NCBI GenBank assembly: GCA_024704765.1 | Contig: JAKMXF010000024.1 | Coordinates: 1-64,000, forward strand | Reading direction: 5' to 3' | Source of the DNA: Oopsacas minuta | Lineage: Eukaryota; Porifera; Hexactinellida; Lyssacinosida; Leucopsacidae | Length of the DNA: 64,000 nt | Part shown: positions 22,468 through 34,500 of the stretch, piece after piece | Numbering within the stretch: the first letter of the stretch is position 1 | Layout of the letters: every line of letters starts with the position of its first letter | Notes under the pieces: model-generated | Told to the model about the DNA's origin: nothing | The model's database searches: none | Seen by the model: the letters and a program-made list of their open reading frames with translations, nothing else | Translations under genes and position numbers: made by a program

Positions 22468-24848
22468 GGTACAATTTTAATGTTGGAATAATCACAGATT
22501 TTAAATGTATGCAATAGTCTAATTCTGGAATTGTTAAGTGTTACCAATTACCAACAATTGAATATCTATTGCAGTAAGCAGTATATTGGAATGAAGGGGT
22601 TGAGTACAAGAGTTTAGATATTATGGAACAAAACAGTAAGGCATATGAAATCTGACCTTAAGCACATGTAAAATCTGACCATACGCCAGTATCGATATTC
22701 GTCCTCATAGCGTATACATCGTGTTTTTCACAATTTATCTTAACATCATATTTATATTTTAATCTACTATTCCATACAATTAATAGCTATAAATATCACA
22801 ATGCACGTTTTCACGCCTAATTTGTACTTTCAATGCGCAACTATGACTAGTATGAATAAATTATAATAATGATAGGTATTTGTTACATCATCCATATATG
22901 CTCCTTTTTTTTAATATTCTATGTGTATCATCATTATTAAATTCACTTACTGCACCATCTCATGTCAGTTTTCTATATTTATACATAATATACCGAGGGA
23001 TATACCAAAGTACGTATTTGAAAGTGTGATTAATTATTATATTGTGTAATTCTTGTAGATTCATTACCCACAGATCTACCTTGATATTTTTGGGAAGAAA
23101 AATCATTTCATTAAAATCATATTTATATATAGTCAACTAAGGCAAAAATACGGAAAATACAATGCTAAACCATAGATGGGTAAATGTAACACTATTTAAT
23201 GGCATTGTAAGAGGGCCTATAAGGACAATTGGTGATCATTATGACACCAAGGCCTAATATAAGACATAGAGACATAAAAAATGACATAGTCAAATTGTCC
23301 GCCATTCTTCAAAGATAATTTGGTTACTTGACAAGAATTACATTTACGTCAAACAAATTATTGAAATATCTAACAATATTAATTCATGATGTTTGTAAAA
23401 TATTTGATGTTAACATATATACGCACTGCAGTAAGATATAGAGGAACTACATATTGATTAGTGAGTCTTTTTCAGAGAATAGTCAAGCCAAAACTAGGCT
23501 AATGGTAAAATACAATATTACTGGACATTTTCTATTATAATACAAATGAATGAATTAATCATCATGAATTTGCATATTAATTATTAACATATGGATATGC
23601 TGGATACATTAAATATTCAAGGAAGTTTTGTTCCAGAAATGAAATAATGTATGATAGACAGTCATGATATACAGATAATATCTGGTATATTGAACAATTA
23701 GTTGAGGGCAAGTCTTTCTACTTATATTTTGAGATTTGAATAACGTATTTACTTTAATTCATAATAAACAATAATAAATTTACACATAACAATGCGGAAT
23801 CGAATTCAACGCACTGTGTTACCCATGAGCCGCTGAGAATAAGTCGCATTCAGACGGCCAGACGAACAGTCAAACAAACAGGAATTAAATAATATAGAAT
23901 AAACACCTCCATTCGATTCAGACCCAGTCAATAGAGATAATTCTAATACTCCGTCTCCTCCAAATTAAACGTAAAGAATATCGAATGTTATTAATTAATT
24001 AACTCATTCATGAATATCCTATAGATTCAATTATTGATAATATCCCGAATACGCCAATTATGTTAGACGAGTGAGTAGGCAATCTGCTATCCAAACCGCC
24101 ACATATGGAATTGTTAAAATTTTCAGTGCATTTACTCAAAACATTATAGTACAATTATATGCTGAGGATCTTCCGTTCATATTAATGTTAAAAAATACAA
24201 CTAATTCCATAGTTGTAATTTTCATTGAATGCATTGAGGGAGCTGACAGTATATATGAATTTGTACTTTATATCCGAAACATGTTATCGATTCTAGAATT
24301 ACCTGTAACTTTTATTCTTGTTGTTTACCGAATCCATTTTAGACTTGAAACAATCTCTGTATTTGACACTAAGATCAATCCAGTTCCAAGATATCAAATC
24401 AAATCAAAGGTGAAACTAATCGGTACAACTCCATTACCTGTGTTATCTCAAAATCTTGTTCACTGATATACATTTAGTCTCTGTCACATTTTAACCTTAA
24501 TTATTTATATCCGTATATTGTTATTATATATTGACATATTTGATGGCATTTTGGTAGTCATAGGAATAATGGTGTGATACCGTCGAAAAGCTTTGTCTAG
24601 TCTTTGGTAGTGTAATCATATGGACGAAAAACCTATTAGGTTTTATAGAAGTTATCAATTCAAGATTTTTGCTATTCTCTAAAATTTTTGACAAATCAGT
24701 TTAGATAACATTTTACAGTTGATGGACTTAATACTGCAATAATCTATCACACGTTGCTATGCTAATCTGTGAATTATTAATTTGATTTGCTATTTTTCCT
24801 TTTTATTTATTTGCTATTAAATCATTTAGTAATTAACAAAAATATTGA
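22468..24848. other. Intergenic stretch with one orphan frame
   Basis: 2.4 kb between the F-box gene and TTC16. Apart from the start-less frame at 24041-24466 I see no gene. A weak box-B-like motif (ATTCGATTCC on the minus strand near 23800) was considered and not accepted as a tRNA or SINE. Confidence 0.5.
24041..24466 (+). other. Orphan open frame without a start codon
   Basis: An open frame of about 141 codons, from just after TAA (24038-24040) to a stop at 24466. It has non-random composition and several hydrophobic stretches (NSIVVIFIECIEG, LPVTFILVVYRI). No ATG precedes the first 45 codons. The preceding sequence, in another frame, reads SIIDNIPNTPIMLD and meets a perfect GTGAGT donor at 24071. 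So either this is intronic sequence downstream of a small exon, or a frameshifted pseudogene. I do not recognise the protein. Confidence 0.25.
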
Positions 24849-26624
24849 ATGGAGAAAGACAATGCTTCATTTTTCATAACAGAAGAAAATACACCAAAGA
24901 TACAATCTTATCAAGAATTAATTTCACAAAAACTCAACACCTTATCTGAAGATGCAGATTCTTTGATTGAGAATTCAGAATATGAAAATGCCTTAATCAT
25001 TCTCAACAAATTGGTTGTACTAGATTCAGAGAGTTATATACATTACGTCCGTAGGGCTCATTGTTTGTTTCACATTTGTGACTTTAAATCCGCGATTATT
25101 AACATGGAGAAGGCACTCGTAATGCAATATTCAGATGAATTGAATGAAAAATGCGGTTTTTATCACTTTCTATATGCACAAACGTTATACGACCAGAAAC
25201 TATACATTGAAGCAGTGAAAGAATTTGACAAAGCAATTCAAATAAACAGCAAAACATTAATATACCACGTACGAAAATTGGCCTGTATCTGGTCTATGAG
25301 TGAGCATAACAAATGCCTTGACTTAATCAATCAACTTCTAATACAATACAATTGTGATTCTAACTTGCTTGTGTTACGAGCTGTACTGTATTATTCCTAT
25401 GGCAAACACACAAAATGTTTTGAAGATGTGCATCAAACGCTTAATATTGATAGTAACAATGCAATTGCATTGAGTTTGAATGATAAGTTAGCCTCAGCTG
25501 CTGCACACCATAAGGAGCAAGCATTATCTTTGCATATGCAGAACAAAAATAGAGAAGCTCTCAAGAAAATAAATCTAGCGATTGAGACAAATCCAGCATG
25601 TGCAGATTTTAACATATTTCGCGGTGTTGTGTACCGAAATTTACACGACTATTCTTCTGCGGCAGATGACTTCTTAATAGCTCTGAATAAATGCAACCAT
25701 GATCAGGATAATCCTACTTACTGGGACAGTAATAAACAACTAATCCTGACTTACAATGATTTCGCCGTTCATTGTTATAAAAAGAAATTTTACGAGGAAG
25801 CTCTTCAGCTACTTAACAAGGGAATTGAATCTGAGAAAAATGAGAAAGGATTGTATATGAATAGAGGTGATTGTTATTTGCAATTGGGACATTATGATTT
25901 TGCACGTTCTGATTATGAACAAGCTCTTCAAATTGATGAGACCAGCTCCCTGGCAAAATCTAGACTTGCTTTTGTTTATTACTCAAAGGGAAATGATTCA
26001 TTTTCTCAATCAAAATACTCAACAGCAACTGAACAGTTTTCACAGGCTATTGAATTTGCACCTGCTATTACTCATTTCTACTTCTGCCGAGCTAAATCCA
26101 GACTAGTTGAGGGTAAAATCGAAGAAAGCAAAATCGATGCTCTGATCTCACTTTTGCTGTCCCCAGGGATTGAGTTCGATCCTGCGCTTAGAAGCAGATT
26201 GTTTCCAGATGCTAGAACTCCAGAACATCTATTACAATCTCCTGAAGGTAAAATAGCAATTGAATACATGCGTAGGATAAATTGCGATACAAGAAGCCTA
26301 GAATTAGCCAATACTATTCCAAAGGAAATTCAAAGTCAAAGTCATTCTGTAGAGAATACTTCTCAATTAGAAGATAATGAAATTATTGATGAAGAAAATA
26401 CTATGCAAGCTGTAAGCAAATTTTGTAGTCAAGACCTTATTGTTGCACCACGCGCGTGGAATGTAATATCAGACAACTTGCCTGCTATTCCAGCTGCATC
26501 TGACAGTAATGGTATTATGCCAGATCTGAAAAAATGCATGGATGAAATAGAATTTCATAAACAGATATATTACACAAGGAAGAGGATTGATGGAGAAGTT
26601 GAGGAATATTTTAAGAATAATTAA
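24849..26624 (+). CDS. TTC16: Tetratricopeptide repeat protein 16
   Basis: A 591-aa single-exon protein built of about ten TPR units between residues 35 and 430, each with the W/Y-x-x-hydrophobic and A-x-x-F/Y pattern (for example AVKEFDKAIQINSKTLIYHV). The block around NDFAVHCYKKKFYEEALQLL followed by GLYMNRGDCYLQLGHYDFA is a close match to my recollection of vertebrate TTC16, as is the overall repeat order. The C-terminal tail is short; the human protein has a long low-complexity tail that is absent here. TPR arrays mediate protein-protein contacts. TTC16 is generally reported as testis/cilia-associated, with no defined biochemical role. The gene is intronless. It converges on the ADAP-like gene, the stops being 376 bp apart. 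Confidence 0.9.
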   Translation: MEKDNASFFITEENTPKIQSYQELISQKLNTLSEDADSLIENSEYENALIILNKLVVLDSESYIHYVRRAHCLFHICDFKSAIINMEKALVMQYSDELNEKCGFYHFLYAQTLYDQKLYIEAVKEFDKAIQINSKTLIYHVRKLACIWSMSEHNKCLDLINQLLIQYNCDSNLLVLRAVLYYSYGKHTKCFEDVHQTLNIDSNNAIALSLNDKLASAAAHHKEQALSLHMQNKNREALKKINLAIETNPACADFNIFRGVVYRNLHDYSSAADDFLIALNKCNHDQDNPTYWDSNKQLILTYNDFAVHCYKKKFYEEALQLLNKGIESEKNEKGLYMNRGDCYLQLGHYDFARSDYEQALQIDETSSLAKSRLAFVYYSKGNDSFSQSKYSTATEQFSQAIEFAPAITHFYFCRAKSRLVEGKIEESKIDALISLLLSPGIEFDPALRSRLFPDARTPEHLLQSPEGKIAIEYMRRINCDTRSLELANTIPKEIQSQSHSVENTSQLEDNEIIDEENTMQAVSKFCSQDLIVAPRAWNVISDNLPAIPAASDSNGIMPDLKKCMDEIEFHKQIYYTRKRIDGEVEEYFKNN

Positions 26625-26782
26625 TTCACTTCATTACTACTCGATCACATTACTCACTCACTAATTCATTTATTGATGTATACCAATACCATAATTATAT
26701 TATCAATTTTTGATTATTTTAATTATGGCGATATGTGAATGGTATGTACTTGAAAATGGACTGCAATATTTGATAATGGGAT

Positions 26783-26820
26783 AAATCTTTCTCAGCTAAA
26801 CATTTAGCTAAGAAAGATCT
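26783..26820. repeat. Hairpin in the TTC16/ADAP convergent gap
   Basis: Two 18-nt arms (AAATCTTTCTCAGCTAAA and TTTAGCTAAGAAAGATCT) pair with two mismatches around a 2-nt loop, in the 376-bp region between two convergent 3' ends. It might be a foldback relic or influence 3' processing. Nothing else is visible in the 26625-27000 gap. Confidence 0.5.
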
Positions 26821-27000
26821 TAGTAAGTATCTAATTCTTTGGTTAATTTCGCAGTTTATAGATGCCTAACACCTGTGGTTCAAACTTTTCGAACTTTTAA
26901 GATATATATTATTTAATTGATTGATGGAGCTTAATACAAATCTAATTGAAATCATTAGAATTGAAGAAATGAGTATTTTCTAACAGTTAATGAGAGATAA

Positions 27001-28041
27001 TTACGCTATTATTCTGTCAATACATTGCATCCATGATATTTTCTCATCTTGATCTGCAACACAGAATTTGTATGCTCTCTCTGGTGTTCTGATTGTAAAT
27101 ACGAACTTTGTCGGTGCAGGGACTTTATGCTCTGAACATCCATCTTCTACTGAATATGAATCAGCTGAATTGAGATCAAATTCTCCTTTCGGGAATGCGG
27201 AAGTTTCATCTTCGAAATATTGTACTTTATTGTTGCTGATTTTAACCCAGCGTTTTCGCCACTTATCCTTTACTCTTGGACCTGTTTTGAACATGTAACC
27301 TGTCTTGACATGCTCCTTACTTCTAGTTAATTCACTACATTCTTTTGCTAGATTTTGTTGTGAAGCAAGTATCGCGTAATACCATTCGATTGTTTCCCTG
27401 GGTGTTTCGCCATATACGTAGTACGTTCTTGTCATTTCGTCATGAGGGGTATGAGAAATCGCGATTACGTATGGTTTGCCAGGCACAGTTTGTATAGAAA
27501 TGTTCGTAGCCGCGAGTTGTAACACTGCTTTTGGCTGTGTAGTTTCTCTTCTGGTAAAATATTGTAATACTTCCTCTTTTATCTCAAAATGTCTTTGTTT
27601 CCAACATTCATTTATTTTGCTTTTCTTATACAAAAATCCGCTTTTGAATTCTTTGAATCCACAGTAAGGATCTGTCTTTGATTCGCTACTAAACAATTTC
27701 CTAACGTATTTATCCTGTATATATTCAGATTTTATGATGTACAGTGACTCTAATACTGGTTTGAGATAAAATTCAGGTCGACAATCCTCTAAATTATCCG
27801 CTATCTCATTCCCAACAGCTCTGCCCAATTCTTCTTCTGTCCAATTATCGCATTGAAAGGACTTTACCTGTTCCTCATCTCCTTCTATCATATATTTATG
27901 TATAATAGCGCATTCTACACAAAGAAAGCAACCAAATCTAAGATCACACCATGCTACATCCTTTCCATCACAATCCGCACACTTCCTAATATTCTCTTCT
28001 AAGTATTGTTGTGCATTTACACCTTGAAATGTCATTGCCAT
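27001..28041 (-). CDS. ArfGAP with dual PH domains (ADAP/centaurin-alpha family)
   Basis: A 346-aa single-exon protein. Residues about 10-115 form an ArfGAP zinc finger with C21, C24, C41 and C44. PH1 spans about 135-235 (GFLYKKSKINECWKQRHFEI) and PH2 about 248-345 (GYMFKTGPRVKDKWRKRWVK). ADAP proteins bind phosphatidylinositol phosphates through both PH domains and act on ARF6 at the plasma membrane. The order and length match ADAP1/ADAP2. The position normally held by the arginine finger (H-R after the last zinc cysteine) is K49 here (CAIIHKYM), so GAP activity is doubtful. The gene is divergent from FANCM, the start codons being 475 bp apart. Confidence 0.92.
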   Translation of the reverse strand: MAMTFQGVNAQQYLEENIRKCADCDGKDVAWCDLRFGCFLCVECAIIHKYMIEGDEEQVKSFQCDNWTEEELGRAVGNEIADNLEDCRPEFYLKPVLESLYIIKSEYIQDKYVRKLFSSESKTDPYCGFKEFKSGFLYKKSKINECWKQRHFEIKEEVLQYFTRRETTQPKAVLQLAATNISIQTVPGKPYVIAISHTPHDEMTRTYYVYGETPRETIEWYYAILASQQNLAKECSELTRSKEHVKTGYMFKTGPRVKDKWRKRWVKISNNKVQYFEDETSAFPKGEFDLNSADSYSVEDGCSEHKVPAPTKFVFTIRTPERAYKFCVADQDEKISWMQCIDRIIA

Positions 28042-28516
28042 TTTTCTTTTTGTATATTTATTTCTTATTTTATGTTACTTTGTATCCCTCTATTTATACT
28101 GTTTTGATATATAGCATACATAATGTGTTTAAGGTTTATTGTCTACGACTCTATGTCATATTAATGTATTTTCATATTCCTGATACATAATGTTGAAATA
28201 TTTAAAACTTGTTTATATTCTTTCGTCATCAAATTAATATAATTTTTTCCTAAGACATCAGTTGATATTGTTAATGTAATTTCAGTTCGGTTTTGCAATT
28301 ACACTTTAATAAAGTTTAAGTTATATTTAGAATTTAGAATGATATTGAATTTTATTCCTGAAATGTATTCAAATATTTTGTATTTGTAATTCTACGCGAG
28401 TTCAGTCGACATATTTGTGTACAGGCCCAATTACTTTTCCATAAAAATATTCATTTTGTCAGTGTTATTAGTTAAATATTCTCCTATAATAATAGTATTA
28501 ATATTATTAGAATTAT
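28042..28516. promoter_or_regulatory. Divergent promoter interval ADAP-like / FANCM
   Basis: 475 bp between two divergent start codons. It must contain both promoters. No TATA box at a convincing distance and no CpG-like enrichment is visible; the DNA is simply AT-rich. Confidence 0.5.
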
Positions 28517-31500
28517 ATGTCGAATGAGTGCAAATTAGAATTTGAAGATTTTGATGATTTTGATGAGTTAGATGAATTGGATGGAATTGACTGGAATAAT
28601 TCAGAATTGCAAATAATTGAACAAAAGAGTTCTAATCTCAATTACAACACTACTACAGGTTAAATTCTTAATACAATTTGTAGCTAATTACTTTCTTACA
28701 TATTGTTCTACAATTCGTTCTTTCACAGTCAATTCCAGTTATATCGCAGCTCAAGGGACCGCGATAATTACATCGATATAAGCGGACTTCAATATAATCG
28801 ATGAATTTTGTATTTTTTGACGGTTTGTGTCCATATTTGTGTAATCGATATAACCCGGGTAATTCTATATATCCGTGTTCGATATAACAGGACATCGGTT
28901 ATATCGAACTCTGCTCATATAGGAACAATTAATGGGTCCCTCAGCATATCGTAATGGTTTCGCTCTCTGCTTCCTAGCCAAGGTTTTTGTTGAAATGTAT
29001 TGCTCGCTCTAATACATATTTTATAACTTTGCAGATAACCATCCTACCAACAGCTATACACCAGACAAACAACATATAATAGGATTTGATGAGGAGTGTG
29101 GAAAGACCTGGCATTATCCTATAGACTTTCCACTGAGAGATTATCAGTTCTCAATAGTGAGAAAATGTTTGTTTAATAATACGTTGGTTTGTTTACCTAC
29201 TGGATTGGGTAAGACATTTATAGCTGCGGTAGTAATGCTTAACTTCTATCGATGGTATCCTCAAGGCAAGATTGTCTTCTTAGCCCCGACTAAACCTCTA
29301 GTCAACCAACAGGTAAATTTAGCTTACACAGTAGAATGCGATTAATTGGGTCACTTTAATTCTGAATCTTCCAATGTGAAAAGTGTTGAAGTTAAGTGGA
29401 TTCTTATGTATATCAATTTATTGTCAATTTGACATTCATTTCCCCCAGTGTTCGTTTAAGGGAATTCGCACGGTATTCCCCAGGAATTTTCAGTTAAAAA
29501 TAGTCGATCTCCTGGATATTTGCCCGAATTTATCACATTTTTTCCAGTTCCTCCCTGATTTTTTATTGTACCCAGTGAAATTTGACCCCCGAAAGTTATA
29601 GTAGACACAGATTTTGTCTACTTACAATTACCAATGTAATAATACACTTTCCATGTTTTGAGACAACTCTCTGATAATTACTTTCCTTCATTTGTAAATT
29701 GTTGTTACACGTAAATGATTATGGAAATTTGAAGAAAATATCAAAGATTCAATATTGCATATTTCATAAATCTGTTTCATTGTAGGTACCATCTGGTGCT
29801 GTAAAATGTAAAAGACGTATGTATAATTTGTTTCGCGTGAACTGTATACGATTATCTATCATTTTATAAATATACAATCGACTCTAAATTCGGCTACATC
29901 GACATACGATTAACAAAGAACTTCCCGATTTAGCTGTGTCTATAGAATACGTGTGTTTGTAGATTAATGCTTGTTGCAAAATTACAGCTCTACCTCGTTA
30001 CGAAGTAGTAGAGCTGACAGGAGCTACTTCTTCTCTGAAACGAGTAAACCTTTGGAGAGATAATCGAGTATTCTTTTTGACTCCACAAGTTATGCAGAAT
30101 GATCTTTCATCTGGTATTTGTCCAGCTAAAGATATTGTTTGTTGCGTATTAGATGAAGCACATAAGGCTTTAGGTAATTATGCATACACTCAAGTAGTGA
30201 AAGAGTTGTTAGTGAATAGTGTTAAATTTCGTGTGCTGGCTCTCAGCGCTACTCCAGGTGATGATCTATCTGCAATTCAGGAGGTAAGTTATCTAATGTT
30301 TTCTTTGTAGTTAAGTGGTTGTCTCTAACTAGCTGATATTGTTTAATAATTACCAACAAAGTCCCGATTTTCGGCCATGCAATTTAGAGTTATTTCCTGC
30401 TAAAGCTTGTGCTAAACATCTCCAGTATTTGTGAATAAAATCTATCTCGCTTATAGATTTTTTGATGAAATTTACGCCTCGTTTGACTATGCAACAAATC
30501 AGGATAATTAGTTTCTCAACATTTCAGTAAGTATTTCCAAAATTTGAAAATTATTTTTACCAAAAAATACCCACGACAATAATATGCACCGAGCTAATGC
30601 AATACGGTATTTGTTTATTTATTTATTTGTTACTAAACAGTTACACATATTTATAAATTCAATTGTTGATAATGCTCAGGATGATATTCACATCATATTT
30701 TGTGTTGGCTATTTTGAAGTTGTATAATTTGACAACGAATTTGCAAAATTGACACGCTTGGAGTCAAAAAGATTTCATCTTGCAAAGACCTTCCCTCGTC
30801 CTCCCACTACTGTCTGCTCGGCCTTGACTTCTGCTAGATGTGTTTACCGATAATAAAAATTCCTCGTATAACTAATGTATAAATACAGTCAAACCTACGA
30901 TAATTACTTGTACCCTCTCAATTGTATATATTTTTATTTGACTCAATTTTGCTCAGTCACGGGTATAAATGATATTTCATTTTCTTTACGACATGTTAAG
31001 AAAGATTCTTATATGATTATCACCTAATAATAATTACACAATATACTACTACATCTTACTTAATAATCATTTATTAGGTAATTAATAATTTGTTGATCAA
31101 TTGCATTGAACTACGGACAGAAGAATCTATTGATGTAATTCCTTATACACATCATAAGAAAGTTGAAAAGTATGTCGTGAAGATAGAAGGAACATTAGGA
31201 GAGATTCATTCAAAGTTTTTAAATGTTCTAAGTGGGATTGTTAAGAAACTTCATTCTCAAAAAGCTGTGTATACAGAAGATCCTAAGAGATTGTGTAGAT
31301 ACCAATTGATTAAGGTAGTTAATATTTCTATAGCGAATTTATAGGAATTGTTCAAACTCATTCCATAGAAACTATACAGATTTGCTAATCAGGAATCCGT
31401 ATAAATTGCCTGGCATGAACTTGACACAAATAAACTGAATTGGCGGAATCGACTGCACTTTGGTTGTATTACATTAGCTAAAATACGGATTCTGTAGTAA

Positions 31501-34500
31501 TAATTGTATCTTTTAGGCACGTGAAAACTTCCGTAGCTCCGTATCAGGAGCATTCATAGGACCAGTAGAGGGAGAATTTGCTGTAGGAATATCATTATAT
31601 CATTCTTACGAGCAGCTATACTCTAGTGGTATTAGAGCTTGTTATCAATCTATCAAGAGACTACTCTCAGATGGAAAATCATCTGCTCGTTTGCGTTCAG
31701 AGGTTATTAGGAATGTAGAGCTGAATCAAGTTATGTCTAAGATGGAGAAACTTGTTGATTCTATGCACAAGTTCTTCATACGTACTAATTCTATGGATCC
31801 TAATCTGAGTATTGTATCGTTTGGTGATGCTTCTTTTGACGTAAGTTTAGTTTATATTTAATCAAATATTAAATATTTGAATTCAATTTGCTGATTTTAC
31901 TGATGCTATATTTATATTTGCACACACATCGATTTTTGTTTCCATATATGGAGATAAAATTAGATTCAACATTTCAACGATATACTTGTCGTTATATTTT
32001 ACAGTAATATTCACTTTACAAGAGGTTATTCATTAAACTGTATGAAGAAACAGAAAGGCAGTTTTCTAAGAAACGCTGCCTTTTTAAATATTATCTGTCA
32101 GGTTGATTAACCTGATTTCCTTTTTTATAGCAAAACTGATTTCTACAGTATTGCGTATAACTAATAAGAGATTATTCATAAATAATGATTTGATTACTTA
32201 AAAGTCAATTTTAAGTGAAATAATTTCAGTGTAATTTGCATAATAAAATTAGCTATTTTTAAGCTACCCTTATAGCCCTGTAATATGTCTTCCATTATTT
32301 CTAGTTAACATCAACTCTAGCCAGTGATGATTTCTTCTACAGTCACCCTAAGCTCTTGAAACTTGAAGAAATAGTAGTATCACATTTTAGGAAAGCTACT
32401 ACAGATAACACCACGAATACTCGTGTAATGATTTTCAGTAGTTTTAGAGATAGTGTAGAAGAGATTAGTGTTATGTTACATAGACACGCGCCTCTGGTTA
32501 GAGTTATGTGTTTCTATGGACATGGCAATAAACCGACAGGGACTAAAGGGCAAAAAGGATTTACCCAGAAGGAACAATTGAAAGTTATGGAGAGATTCAG
32601 GGAAGGTGGATATAATGTTCTTGTGTCTACCTGTGTTGGAGAAGAAGGATTAGATATAGGAGATGTTGATCTTATTGTATGTTTTGATTCTCCTAAAGCT
32701 CCTACTAGATATGTTCAGAGAATGGGGAGAACTGGTGAGTTACGAGAATAACTTTTTGCCATATCGAATTTTATATGGAGATTGTTGTGTATTTTGATTT
32801 TCCAAACTTTTATGGAATAAACTATTTATCGAAAATTGAAATAATTCTTTCGAAGTACAGTGAATTTCGCCTTTTATCAATCGTATTTGCATGGATTTCT
32901 TTGCTAATACGCGAATTTGCAATTATGCAAACTATTTATCATACAAAAATGCATTCTATGTCTCCGAAAAAGTCGTTAAAAATGCGGATTTTTTCGAATA
33001 CTAATAGGTGAATGAGCTGTAACCAGAATGGGCAAATCAAAATCAAATTTAAGCGTACAATTATTATTACTAATAATTCTAGGATTAATACTTTTGTATA
33101 ATAAATGTAGCTGCATTAATAACTAATGTTAAACATCCCATGTACAAACCCTCTGGTAAAATAAATGACTAATATATAATCAGTGTGCTTCTCAGTATTA
33201 TTTCATAATTATACGTTGCGGTGTATAATTTGATATTTTGTAATAAATTTATAACATTTTTACTATGGAAACACAAACCCAATCATGGCTAATTACTGTT
33301 AACGAAATAATGCTGGGTTTCTGTATAACAAATATGTATTGATTCTCTGCTTGAATATTTTCTGGATAATCGCGTGTATAAGAAAATCGTATATAGTAGC
33401 TCGTGATTACAGGAATTGACGATTACATCCTAATCTACATCCTATATGCGAAGATGGATACAGGATAAGTGGAATGCAGCAGGGCAATCTCATTAATGAT
33501 ACGGATAAATCCCAGTATGATTACCACAAAAAAATGAGGTTAAGAAATATAGCAGCGGGTTTTGTACATATTGATCCACAATGCACAATCAAGTCACACA
33601 AAATACCTGCAATAACAAATATTATACTAAACGAATATAACACAGTCGTGATATTGCTTAAACCTCCATTATTAAGAGTTATAAGGACTGCTCTACCTAC
33701 TATCATTCCTTGATGCAATAGCCCTATGCACACGTATGAATAACACTCGTTCATTTGGCAAGATATCCAGCAAGATCCGCGCACAACCAGCATGTGTGAT
33801 TTGTTTCTTGCCATATTTTAATGTGAGACTTTTCCCACTAACATATCTTATAGGATCTGTGAATTATTACGCCTAATCATAGCTATGGCCTACGTATAAT
33901 ATTTCACATTGTTGCTTTTCACTGACAATAATAATTGTATTAAATAATAAAACAGTGGATATATCGCTCATAAGGACATTTCTATTTCATTTTGTACTAG
34001 GTCGCAAGAGGGAAGGTCGTATCGTAATGCTACTCTCTGAAGGCAAGGAGGAACAAGCTTATCAGAAGTGTCAAACTTCGAAAAAGCACATCTATAAGAT
34101 AGTAACAGAAGGTCATAAACATCTTAACTTCCACAGAGACTCTCCTAAAATGGTTCCAAAACACATATCACCACAACCTAGTAAACTCTATCTCCAGCAG
34201 CAACAGCAGGAAGAAGAAGAGAAAATACCCCCGGCTATATTTTCACGGGGCCTCCGTAATAATAAGAAAGGTAAAAAGATTCTTGAGAACTATCCAGGAT
34301 TTTCATCTGCAGCTAGCGAGTTTAATAAGAACAGAGATCAATTTAGTCTATCTAAAGAGGATTTGAATAGATGGACAGTTAAGTATTGTTTGAGTCAGAA
34401 TGATACTCTTAGAATACAACAGAGATTATCTGCTTACACAGGTCATAGGCCAATGCTATTTCTAATGGATGAACAACAGCGTAGAGGTAATATAGTATAG

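Noticed and set aside
23786-23880. Possible tRNA gene or tRNA-derived SINE on the minus strand (GAATTCGATTCCGC resembles box B)
   Set aside because: Box A is weak and no cloverleaf with acceptor and anticodon stems can be drawn; no tail or target duplication was seen.
29383-29601. Open plus-strand frame in FANCM intron 2
   Set aside because: It lies between two exons that join in phase at Q-Q, has no homologue I recognise and would break the helicase domain.
33474-33814. Frames on both strands in FANCM intron 7
   Set aside because: The flanking exons join exactly at the TGR of helicase motif VI, and the frames lack domain character.
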